Source of the DNA: Chrysophaeum taylorii
Lineage: Eukaryota > Sar > Pelagophyceae > Pelagomonadales > Pelagomonadaceae
Length of the DNA stretch: 64,000 nt
NCBI GenBank assembly: GCA_029834535.1
Contig: JAQMWT010000189.1
Span: 22,696-86,695 of the forward strand
Reading direction: 5' to 3'
Shown: positions 54,811-64,000 of the stretch, piece after piece
Layout: the number at the start of each line of letters is the position of its first letter
Position numbering within the stretch: the stretch's first letter is position 1
Position numbers and translations under genes: made by a program
The notes under the pieces: generated by a model
Databases searched by the model: none
Told to the model about the DNA's origin: nothing
What the model saw: the letters and a program-made list of their open reading frames with translations, nothing else

Positions 54811-57640
54811 CTAGGTGGTAGTGCTGATGCGCTGAGATGTCCCATAAGAGAGAGAACTCATACAATAGAACTCTTGGTTCCATTGACGCGCATGGTACTC
54901 TGCCGGTGACAATTCGTCATGGCATACATAATTCTCGAGAACAGAACTGTCGTTGTCCAGGTGATCGACCAGAACAGACGAATGGTGCGGCTTCTTTGGG
55001 AAGCTGACGTGCAAGAGTTCTGCGTCGGTTTCTCTCTGCAGATCCAGTGCAGTGAAGCCCATGATACCATAGTCTTGAGTGGTATTTGCGAGGAGGCATC
55101 CTGTCGGAACATCACCCGGCGGCTTAGCGTCCCTTCTAATGTTGAGATCAGATGCGATGCTGACGGCATGGCCCTGGTGCGGAGCGCTGACAATGATGAG
55201 AAACATCAATGTGCTGGACATGTTGGCTGTGGCGCGAGCCGTGGGTTGCTCCTGCTGGTATTTCCAGTTGCGACCATACTCTGATGCGATGATGCGTCTG
55301 GTGAAAAGTTTTCCATCGTCGACACGCTTCACGATATAGAGTTGATCTTTGGGAATGCGGAATCCGCCCTCGTCCTTGAGATCTGCCTTGAGTTTGTCAC
55401 TCTGGTTGCGACGCACGAGGACTGGAGTAAAGCCTGGATCATCGAGAACAACCTCTAGGCGATCCTTTCGCTTGGGCATCGGAATGCTACCGTCCGGCGG
55501 AGGTGGCCGGTTGAGGAACGAAAAATCCTGTTCAGGTGTCTCGTCGCTGACGGGACTTGGATCAGCAGCAGAGGTCGGATCTGGTTCTTTATGCTCGTCG
55601 TCACCATCGGGTTTATCATCCTTGTCGTTATCACGAGTCTCGCCCTCATTTTGCGATTCCTGTCTAATTTCCGGCATTGGCTGCTCGCTTATAGCTGGGA
55701 GCGGGACCTCTTGCCGTGCCTCTGCTGGGATCTGTGCGTGTGCTTTGATCCGTTCGATCTCCTTGTTGCGGTTGACTGGCATGTCTGCATCAACGTGGAA
55801 GTCCTTCGAGTATTTTTCGATATCGCCCTGATGTACAAGCAGGATAGAGCTGTGAACATCACGGATAAATCGGTTAGTGCCGGGGAGGTTCTGGAGATAG
55901 TTGTTACTGTGGAAGTAAGAGGAGAGACGCTGGAGGGTTCCAGTTTGTGACATTGAGGATAGACAAAGGTGACAGGCTCGCCAAAGGGGAGGAGCTTCAG
56001 GAGTGGTGCCGTGGGTGACATGATGCGCCGGGGAACGGTGCAGGTCATGTTATTGCTCGAGGGCAGTCCATGAGAGCGCTGATTGTCTTCTTTGATCTTA
56101 TGCAGTAGAGCAAACGGGTGGTAATACTCAGCGCCAATAGGCTTTCCTTCGATGCGGACGCTGCGCAGGTTAAGGAGGCGAACGACAGTGCCTCGAGTGT
56201 TTTCCTTAATGATGTTTTCCGCGAAGTTCCGCTGGTGTAAGTGGCGACCAATGATTTGAAACTGGATACCGAGTTGCACCTTGAGCGGGTGGAAAGCTTC
56301 GGAGCGAAATGTTGAAAAAGCATCAGGTGAGATGATTTTCACACTTACATCGAATTCGACCTTAATCACATTGGCCACATAGAGGATGCCGGCCAGAGCG
56401 TCCTGCGCGTCCAGTTTCCTCAGGAAGTATACCCATTTGTGTGCCGAAATAATACACACGAAATGCATGATGTATCGGAAGCCACCATGGCATTTGCTGA
56501 TGCTGGGATATGAGACATCCATGTGGAGATGTTGGCCAGGGGCGTAGGCCAGTTCATCCTGTGACCAGGAAGAGTTCTTATGACTGAAGCTAACATGCGG
56601 TTGACAGCGCTTGCATTCGCTGCAGTCTCGCAGATACCGATCATCACCTGGGCGGAGATTCGTTACATTAGCTGCAATTGTGCGGCGAAGAATCTCGGGT
56701 TGTTGGTGGTGTATGCGGTGCCAGCGAGTGACCAAGAGCACTCTTTTTGCGTGCTGAATGGTGCCGGGCTTGTGCAAGGGGGGCGGAGTGGCAGTCGAAG
56801 TCCGAGGAGGAGTGGGCCGCTTGTCGACTCGGACTTTAGCAACTGTGGCCTCGGCAAGTAGCGTCTCGAGGTTTTTCGATTTGCTTGGTTTGCGGATCGC
56901 AGCATGGTGAGCATCGGCAACGGCATTGAAGTGGGAGGTGATGTTGAGGTCCTCCACTGCTAAGAGACGGCTGGGGATGTTCAAGAAAAATCCTGCAACG
57001 TGGTTGATGTCTCCGGGGCTGGGAATGCCATTCGGTATGGTTGCCCATTCGATGTGAAGGTTCACGTGGTGGCACGATTCGTGAAGTGCGAGGACAGCAC
57101 TGTACTTAGCCTGCAGTATGTTGTGCGGGACGGCGTTGCCAGTGCCATAAACGCGAAGTACGGCGGATGCTATTGGAACAAGCGGAGCAGTTCCGGGTGG
57201 TGTCCAAACTTTGCGATTTCGTCGAGAGTCGCGTGTCGGATGTGGTCGGGAGAGATCAGCAGTAATGCGTTGGAGTAGCTCGTGTTGGTTGGGTACGAGC
57301 CAGTGACCGAGTAGCACTTTGTGGATTTCTGGAGTGTATCACCGATGTGGCCGACGTAGTCCGCGTAAGTGGGACGTGCTTCGGACATTATGAGTCCCGT
57401 GGGGTCATCGAGAGTAATTCGCCCTCGTGAATCGATCGCGGCAAAGCCGGGATGCGAGCGATTCATGTAGTGGACCCACGTGGAGGGGCGCGAGCAGCTG
57501 TGAGCGACTGCTAAGGAGTTGGTGTAGGCGACGACCAGAAAGGCGGTGCCCTTGGGAACATCCAGGGAGGAAGTGTGCGTTGGGGGGAAGACTGCGGGTT
57601 GGTGTGAACAGTCCAATATCTGAGGGGGCCGTGAATGCAA
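54811..57640 (-). pseudogene. copia B integrase and acidic linker, copy 2
   Basis: Frames 57640-57170, 57317-55689 and 55953-54811. Zinc finger WHRIHHQQPEI...CSECKRC; DDE triad in LHMDVSYPS, ISPDAFSTF and NFAENIIKEN. A Pro/Asp/Glu-rich linker follows (NRPPPPDGSIPMPKRKD), then a conserved region before RT (NTTQDYGIMGFTALDL). Frameshifts lie near 57250 and 55950. It aligns with 3669-6402. Confidence 0.9.
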
Positions 57641-57659
57641 GGTGAGGGATGCGCGCGGG

Positions 57660-58700
57660 AAGTAGCCACATGCGACGGCGGTGGCGGCAGTGCCGGTGAT
57701 GGCTCCATCTAAATGGTAGGCACATTGAGACCCTGAGGCGTGAAAACAGCGGAGTGTTTTTCAGTGTTGGGACAAGTGATTGTGCAGCAATGTGAATGCC
57801 AAGAGATGGGAGATATTGGTCATCGAGGCATAGAGGTGCCGTCGGCGTCGAGTCCTAGTTCCGTGAAGGGCTTCTTCAAGCGCGCAAGCATTTGGCAGAT
57901 GCGTGCGTTCTCGGAAATCGAGAGTTGGGCAGCATTGGCGGGTGCATATGAGAAAGTGGCTTTGTCCTGGTAGTAATCCAAGGTGGAGCGGGTCACTGTG
58001 CCACGAAGGGCGGGGTTTGCTATCCAGAGATCGTCGGGGATAGTGTGACTTGGGTCCAGTAAGGGAACCATGCTCGGAGGAGATATTAACCAGGGAGAAG
58101 CAGTTTTCTCGAGGTTGTAGCCGGTGAGCGGGTGTCGGGCAAAGACAGCGAGGTAGCGGCTCTTGCTTATGACGTCACCAAAAGCGGAGGCATTGTAGAC
58201 ACCGGAGTGTCTGAAGTAACCCATGCGCTGATAGCATTTGGCGAGCTGGGTGTACTCGTGGTGAGTTCGGGGGTTTGGGGGTACATTCTCGACAGTGGTG
58301 TATGTCGGGAGCGTGCAACGAACAAAGCGAATTTGTTCTTTGACGAAAAGGTCGGCGGTCACCGGAGTGGCTTAGCCGTCATAGTCTTTCATTACACTCA
58401 GATGTTGACAAGGGAAGGTGAAGACAGCCAGGTCAAGTTGAGGTAGTCGTATTTTGCCGGTTTGCAGAGCGGGAGTGAGCCTTCTTAGATCCGCATAATG
58501 CAGAGCGTGCGGGAAAAGTTGCTGCGCGCGGGCGCGCATAATAGGGTTGATTTCACAGGTGGCCACGACAGTGATGCGTTTGTCGAAGCGTTTGCGAAAA
58601 GAGTCAAAGCCTTCTTGGTGGAGTCCACCTGCAATAATGGCGGTGTGTAGCGGAGGGGGTTGTGCTTGCACAGAGAGGTCCGCTGAGCCAGTGAATGCAT
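57660..58700 (-). pseudogene. Cytosine-5 DNA methyltransferase domain inside copia B
   Basis: Read on the minus strand: motif I IIAGGLHQEGFDSF (58610-58650), motif II VVATCEINP, DLRRL, motif IV FTFPCQHLSV (catalytic Cys, about 58410), motif VI TTVENVP (58280-58295), VIII-like ISKSRYLAVFAR, IX-like LSISENARICQML (about 57900), and an X-like HLDGAITGTAATAVA (57670-57720) in another frame. This order is diagnostic of C5 methyltransferases, which methylate DNA cytosine using S-adenosylmethionine. A TAA (58372-58374) separates IV from VI in one frame, and a frameshift lies near 57800. It is in frame with the protease upstream and continuous with the integrase region downstream. Confidence 0.85.
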
Positions 58701-58709
58701 ATTGGACGA

Positions 58710-59532
58710 CAGTACGCGGCAGGCTGATTAATTCCGTCAAGAATATAGAATGATGCTGTAATTTGGCGAAATCGAGAAGATGGGATTGCGAGCGCGTCTT
58801 TGCGACGTTCTGCGTTATGTTTGCGAGCTCATCCTTGAGGGACATTTTCGTTCCGGTGTGGAAACTAAACACAGCGCGGAATGTTTGCTTTGGATGGGAT
58901 GGCAGGGACAAGAGACCATTAGTTTGGCGATTGGCGAGAACTACTGCGGTTGTGCCTAGAAGTGTTTTGTAATCATGGGGATCTGAAGTGGAGGTGGTCA
59001 GAAGTTCATACAAGTATGGTTCGTAGGGCAGCGGTGGATCTGTTGCTTGAACGTTCAGAGCTTTCAGTTGAGAGGTCGCTATAACCTGTAGACCTGGTCT
59101 GAAGTGCGGGACGACCAGAAAGACGAGGTATAATACGTAACCTGTGGAGTCTTTGATGTCTTTTGAGGAGAGACTTGCAGCCTGCAAATACAGCGGTTTG
59201 ACACCGATGAAGGGGCTGGTTAAGGTGCCTCTGCCCATGCGGATGGTATGTTCGGGAATCCTGCATATGGACTCGGGAACAAAATGTTGGGTTGTGCGAG
59301 TGAAGCAAAATGATGCGCCACCGTCAATTAAAGAAATTTCAGTGCCGGGTCCATTGCATCCGTGCAGCGAGTTGGTTTTTGTGGGGGCCTTTCCTGTAGT
59401 GTAAGTGGCACAAAGAAAATCTGCGACTCTCGGGGGAAGTTCTGATGATGTCGGAAAGTTCTTCATCATGAGGCGTGGTGCCTGATTTAGTAATTTTTGG
59501 TTGGCGGCACAGGCGTCGTCGGCAACCATCAT
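58710..59532 (-). pseudogene. copia B protease-like region
   Basis: Same frame as the methyltransferase. GTEISLIDGGASFCFT (about 59350) resembles the retropepsin Asp-Ser/Thr-Gly-Ala-Ser site, with Asp-Gly-Gly-Ala-Ser here. TLTSPFIGVKPLYL follows. About 200 residues of unknown function link it to the methyltransferase. Confidence 0.62.
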
Positions 59533-60117
59533 CGAAAAAGCTGACTCTGGTGTAGAGCACGCATGTAGTCGCTGTGACGTTGTGCGTAGTCTTCGGCGGA
59601 GTCGTCTTCATCATCTATTTCGGGGATGTTATCGTCGTAGAGGCCTAGCTGTCCGTGATCATCATAGAAACCGAGGTGGCCTTGGTCATCTGCGTCGTCG
59701 GCTGCGCCCTCATCGGGTGGATCATCCTGGGGATCGGATGATAGCACCTGAAGAAACTCGGCGGCGTCGGAATCAGCCTCGGAGAGAAGGATCTCGTCGG
59801 AGATAGTGGTAATAAGGTTGATAAGCTTGGTCATGCGCTCGGAGTTTGAGGTGTGTGGGCGGCCGGCTTAACTGAGGTTCCGGATGGTCTGGAGCTTGCG
59901 ATGAACATCACGGAGGGGGACCTTAAACCGTTGATCAGGAGTGGACGGCTTTGGTGGATGCGCGTTTGAGTGGGAAAAGTGACCTTGCGGAGGTGCGGGG
60001 GTTCACGTTTATCTGGGGTGACAGGAGAAGCACGGGGGTTGTGTTTGTTCTTTGTTGGGGTGACAGGGGTGGCATTGGGCTTAGGGCTGTCATTGATGTC
60101 GTAGTACGACGGGTGCA
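59529..60117 (-). pseudogene. copia B Gag-like N-terminal remnant
   Basis: Frames 60117-59870 (YYDINDSPKPNATPVTPTKN, Pro-rich) and 59834-59529 (acidic, with GHLGFYDDHGQLGLYDDN repeat). Position before protease suggests the Gag C-terminus. It is cut at 60117. Confidence 0.45.
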
Positions 60118-60424
60118 GAGCATTTAGCAAGCAGTGGTAAGTCACCTGGGAAACCATCCCGTCTCATCGTGAACGTCTGGAAGGTTAATTCGGGGAATGA
60201 AAGGCTATGTTCCCTATATCCTCAGAACACGACAGGCGGCATCTAGAACTACACGAGAAAGGTTAAGTGTATAGTGCTACATACCTCGGGACGCGCTAGA
60301 CCATGATGATGAGCGTAGGCACAAATCAGAGGACTATTAGATTGTGTAAAAAGGAAGAAGAAGGGTAAGGAAGAGATCACGTTCTCAACGGACGGATAAG
60401 GGTAAGAGGCAGCAGATTTCTCTG
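60118..60424 (-). repeat. copia A1 3' LTR fragment
   Basis: Minus strand starts TGCAGAGAAATCTGC at 60424, right after the purine tract CTCGAGGGGG (60425-60434). Matches 11588-11974. Cut at 60118 against copia B. Confidence 0.82.
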
Positions 60425-60669
60425 CACCCCCTCGAGATGTCTTAAGCGCAAGGTGCGATTGTAGAGCATCTCTTGAGAAAGATGATGATGAAGAGAAAAA
60501 AAAAAAGGAAGGAATACAGTCTTGATGGTCACAGAGGCCACATACGAAGCATCAAGAGTATAGAAGGGGGGTCTTAGGACTTGGACTTGGACTTGGTGGA
60601 GCTGAGAGTCGATTTGACCCTTTTGAACAGAACATTAAGAAACACAGATACAACATACAGTGTGTTAGG

Positions 60670-62265
60670 ATTATTAATCATCGTCAGCTTCTGCTGTAAG
60701 GTGGTGAACACCAATAGCTGAACGATGTGGTGCCAAGAGAAGGGTGAGTGCAAGTAGAGCATTCAGTATGGATGGCGACAGAAAATCTAGTTGAAAGGTG
60801 TCCAGTTGGTTTTCCAAAAAAAAAGGTTGGACTTGGCGAACGAAGATAGAAGAGTCTTCAGATTCACATGAGAGCGGACGGAATGCTCTGAAGCATGAGA
60901 GCAACTTGTCACGCAGATGAAGGAGGTGATCGTCCGGGGAGGAGTAGTTGGTAGCATGTTGATCATGAGCGGTGAGTATTAAGCGAGACAACAGCTCTGT
61001 GATCTTGTACAGTGTATAAGTAACACGTGGGTGTTGGCTGTAGGAGGGAAGAGCCGGTTCTCCAGGGCAGCAAGCGAAGCAGAAGGCGTAGGTAACGGTG
61101 GCGAAGATATCTCCAGAATAGCGTCTAGTGTGGAGTGTGAGTAGTTTAACGACGTTTCGGTCAACGTTAAAAAAAGGGGTGCAGGAAGCCTTAATGTTCT
61201 GCCTGAACATGAGTGTGGCCGAACATTACATCCCGGAGTGATAGCGGTTCTGTATCATCAGAGGATGATGCGTAGTTGTTAAGATGTTGTACACGCGATC
61301 GGATAACAGTATGAATCACATGGTGGTATTTGGTGGGCTTGAACATAGCCTGAGTTTTACGAGCTTGTGTTCGCTCGAGCGTTACAAGAAGGTTAAGCTG
61401 CTCCAGGTGCATCTGAGTAATAAGCCGAAGGTCCAGTGCCAATGGTAGTTGAGTAGTGGAGTCTGTGGCTGCATCGGTTACTGATAAGACTAAATGAGCA
61501 AGTGACGAATGTTGCGTTAGACTGCTAGTCAAGAGAGTATGTAGCTCCTTTGGCAATGATACGTGCGTATGATGACTGCGCGTATATGACCAGCTGAGCA
61601 CCCATCACAGGAGGGTTGGAAGGAAGTAGCATTACGTGCACATACGTTAGGTTGTATGTGTTGTGACAAGCACAAAAAATGTTAGTGGTGATAGTTGAGA
61701 TGGGGATATGACCATTCTTCTTGTGGTCATCTGTGTTGAGGTGACTCAGTACTTCGGTGGGGAGTTCACTAGGTGCTTGTGACTTCGAATTATATGTGGT
61801 AGAAGCAAGAAATGTAGGCTGCCCCAAATCGTTGAGGCATTGCGTACAGTAGGATGACAGGATGAAACGCTCACGTTTGGGGCCTCTGTAGCAGCCAATA
61901 GAAGTAATAGCAGGAGCAGCTTCCCAAAATGTAGTAATGGGTAGGCGCATGGATATGTTAGTTCCACAAACAGTAAAGAGTCAGCAGATTCATATATCGA
62001 GTTGAGTGCCGTAGAGATTTCCGCTCGCATAACAGAAGAGAGAAAGGGCGTAGCAGGAGTACGGAAGCTCTCAGAACGAGAGAATCCTCGTTCAATCAGG
62101 GCAAAATCCATGTTGAGGCCATCCTGGAGTGTTAGGGATTGTAGCAAAACAGGTTCAGCTGGTGTCGGTGAGACAGTAGCAGCCTGGGAGGTAGTAGGAG
62201 TGACAGTGGTTATGGGTTGTCGCATTTGAAACAACTTGGGAGAGATGCCACGGCCACGGGAGTGT
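60670..62265 (-). pseudogene. copia A1 ORF3 (post-pol protein), full length but frameshifted
   Basis: Frames 62234-61746, 61950-61525, 61601-61191 and 61210-60674. Conserved with 14297-15160: Thr-rich start, LTLQDGLNMDFALIERG, RLPITTFWEAAPA, CTQCLND, LNTDDHKKNGHIPI, CACHN. New here: a helical part (LRLITQMHLEQLNLLVTLER), SLNYSHS, ITELLSRLILTAHDQ and a hydrophobic ILNALLALTLLLAPH near the end. Total would be about 500 residues. No named family fits. Position matches env-like ORFs of some copia and gypsy elements, but no signal peptide was seen. Confidence 0.6.
61142..61163 (-). repeat. Copia A SLNY motif, site 6 (inside ORF3)
   Basis: Minus strand TGACCGAAACGTCGTTAAAC; one frame reads LTETSLNYSHS. 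Confidence 0.88.
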
Positions 62266-62333
62266 CAAGAAAGACATGAACAACACTCGCCCGTGTACAA
62301 AAAAGTTGTGGCAAGAGAAGGTAAGGCCAGGGA

Positions 62334-62355
62334 TAGTTTAACGACGTTGCGGTCA
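62334..62355 (-). repeat. Copia A SLNY motif, site 7 (17 nt after pol stop)
   Basis: Minus strand TGACCGCAACGTCGTTAAAC; pol frame past the TGA (62372-62374) reads TATSLNYPWP. Confidence 0.9.
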
Positions 62356-62371
62356 CTAGAGTTAGGTATCT

Positions 62372-64000
62372 TCAATCCTGTAAAGGATTGTCATGAGAGG
62401 CATGATGCATACCGAGTAGAGAACGAAAAGTGGAGAACTCAGCAGCAAGTGGTTTTGTAAAGCCATCCGCCACGTTCAGCTTGCCGGGAACATGATGGAC
62501 TCGTATTTTCTGTAGTGAGATATACTCACGGATTTTAAACCATCTGGTCGACAGTGCCTTGGATCGAGAGGACCCATCTGGGTTATTGGAGGTGTGAACA
62601 GCGGCAGCATTGTCAGACAAGAAAGGTAGGCTTCTGACGAAGCGCATATCTTCAGCAATTGGGTTGTCATTGTCATCGAAGTCGACAGGGTCAGCGGTGT
62701 TCTCACCATTAGCATTGTTGACGTAGAAGGTGGGGTTGACGACAAAGGAGAGTTCCAACTGCAGCTTGCGTAGCCAGACAGCTTCATCAGCACAAATACT
62801 GAGGGCAATCAACTCAGCTTCGTGAGTTGAGCAGGAGACAATCGGTTGAAGTTTGCTTTTCCAACCAATAAGGCATTTGAAAAGATAGAAGACAAACCCG
62901 GTGGTAGATTTCCTATCTTCCTGTGCTAAGGAAGGGGCATTGTCAGCGTCAACCATGGCAACTAAGGGGTCAAACTGTCCAGTAGATACATCATGTGGTT
63001 GGTAGTAGACCACAGTGGATAGATCAATTCGATTAGCGGAGACAGTGCGAAGGTGAGCTTCAATGGCATTACCTTTAGGGTGAAACCAGAGGCGAAGTGA
63101 GCGGTTTTCCGGCTTCTTGAGGTAGCGAAGCAAATGCTCTAGCATTTGGACGAGAACATACGTAGGTGCATGCATACCACGCGAACATCTGCCCAAGGCT
63201 TGCGAGAAGTCAGGTCTGCAGGCAACTTGCATGAACACCAGCTTGCCAAGGAGGGTGGCAAAGTGCGAATTGATGTACAACTCTGTTTCAGTGTTGGGAG
63301 TGCCATCTTTATACTTGAAGGACGACGACATAGGATATTTAAGCGGGGTCAGATGCTGCAAGACTGGGTGATCAGCGAAGAGTTCATCCAGCTTGGCTTG
63401 CACATCCAGAGAAATGGAGCCGTTAGATGTGCGACACACACGCATGCCTAGGAGGGTATGGACAGGTTCAAACTGCTCTACAGCATACCGTTTGTGGAGG
63501 GCATCCTGTAATTCAGTACGAAGAGGGTCGTCATTGGACACAATAACAATGTCGTCTACAGACAGACTGCATACGACGAACTTAGCATGTGCGGATACTC
63601 GAGCATATAGGCAAGAGTCCGAATGCAGGCGTTTGTAGCCAAGGCTACGGAAGAAACCGTCTATCTATCTCTTTGTTCCAAAGGGATGGGTGTTGCCGAA
63701 GTTCATAAAGTGACTTCAGCAGTTTCGGTAGACGTCGGCCCTTGTACTTAGCGTCATCGGGGTCGATAAGCTTGATGCGTCTGGTAATTGAACATAGACA
63801 TTGGCATCGATGTCAGACTGAACGAAGGCGTTCGGGACGTCTGCATGGTAGACAGGCAATTGCTTGTATGCTGCGATAGATAGCTAGTAGTACCCCGATT
63901 GCGGTCATGGTGGCATTGGGCTGAAGGTACCAAAGAAATCGGCGCCAAGCGATGCTAGGAAGGGCCACGTATGTGACGAGGCGAGCCTTCGGCTTAACGT
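62372..64000 (-). pseudogene. copia A1 reverse transcriptase and RNase H, copy 2
   Basis: Frame 63541-62372 covers the late RT (MSNDDPLRTELQDALHKRY, LLGMRVCRTSNG) and RNase H (AMVDADNAPSLAQ, CSTHEAELIALSICADEA, LSDNAAAVHTSNN). The catalytic LSVDDIVI region lies near 63550; beyond it several small indels scramble the frame (for example the TATC repeat near 63663). Ends with TGA at 62372-62374. About 95% identical by eye to 15250-16700. Confidence 0.92.

Larger units (their letters stand above)
52740..60117 (-). mobile_element. copia B retrotransposon, copy 2, with DNA methyltransferase
   Basis: Minus-strand order: acidic gag-like part (60117-59530), protease-like (about 59400-59250), cytosine-5 methyltransferase (about 58700-57660), integrase, linker, RT, RNase H (ends 52852). 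It is cut at 60117 by an A1 LTR fragment, and no LTR of its own is recognisable. It keeps coding capacity for each domain but has frameshifts near 59530, 57800 and 55950 and one stop at 58372-58374. Confidence 0.88.
60425..64000 (-). mobile_element. copia A1 element, copy 2, 3' half
   Basis: Minus-strand RT/RNase H, ORF3, 3' non-coding part with a poly-pyrimidine run, purine tract and 3' LTR. It runs off the right edge. It supplies the fullest ORF3 in the window. Confidence 0.9.

Overview
This window is from a eukaryotic nuclear genome. It holds spliceosomal introns with GTGAG/GTAAG...YAG borders, one multidomain host-type gene, and dense nested transposons of many classes (copia, gypsy, Helitron, LINE, SINE, MULE, hAT, other TIR elements). 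Short introns, about 50% GC and copia dominance suggest an alga or other protist, with a florideophyte red alga my best guess; this is inference only. No rRNA or tRNA gene was recognised. About 90% of the window is mobile DNA, most of it broken by frameshifts, single stops or nested insertions.

Layout. 1-1682: Helitron Rep fragment. 1772-6402: copia 'B' copy 1 (minus), interrupted by a Helitron helicase scrap and a minisatellite (2466-3668). 6403-9109: 5'-truncated LINE (minus) carrying an antisense copy of its own 3' end. 9110-11974: 5' half of a copia 'A1' element (minus). 11975-14296: head-to-head A2 copia remnants with inverted LTR arms and a SINE. 14297-29690: a very long A1 copia element (minus). 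It is split by a complete 4.9 kb MULE (20871-25781, 9-bp target duplication) and a SINE (25819-26183, 9-bp duplication); removing both on paper rejoins the copia reading frame. 29807-33545: TIR element with a nested hAT and other degenerate material. 33605-46073: large TIR transposon encoding a zinc/coiled-coil/DDE-like/Tudor-like protein, split near its end by a gypsy element (37588-45467, 5-bp duplication) that itself carries a SINE. 46142-50768: three-exon gene for an acyl-adenylating enzyme fused to a PKS-type dehydratase, an acyl carrier protein, a hot-dog thioesterase-like domain and membrane segments. 52740-60117: copia 'B' copy 2 (minus). 60118-64000: A1 copia 3' half (minus).

Two observations stand out. 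Copia B copy 2 carries a cytosine-5 DNA methyltransferase between protease and integrase; motifs I, IV, VI, VIII, IX and a probable X are visible, with one in-frame stop between IV and VI. Copia A carries a short nucleotide motif (GACCGnAnnGTCGTTAAAC) seven times at protein-domain boundaries. It always reads Ser-Leu-Asn (-Tyr at six of the seven sites) in one frame and could form a small hairpin, so it may be a polyprotein cleavage site, an RNA element, or both. Copia A also has a third ORF after pol. A SINE family shares its 3' tail with the resident LINE.
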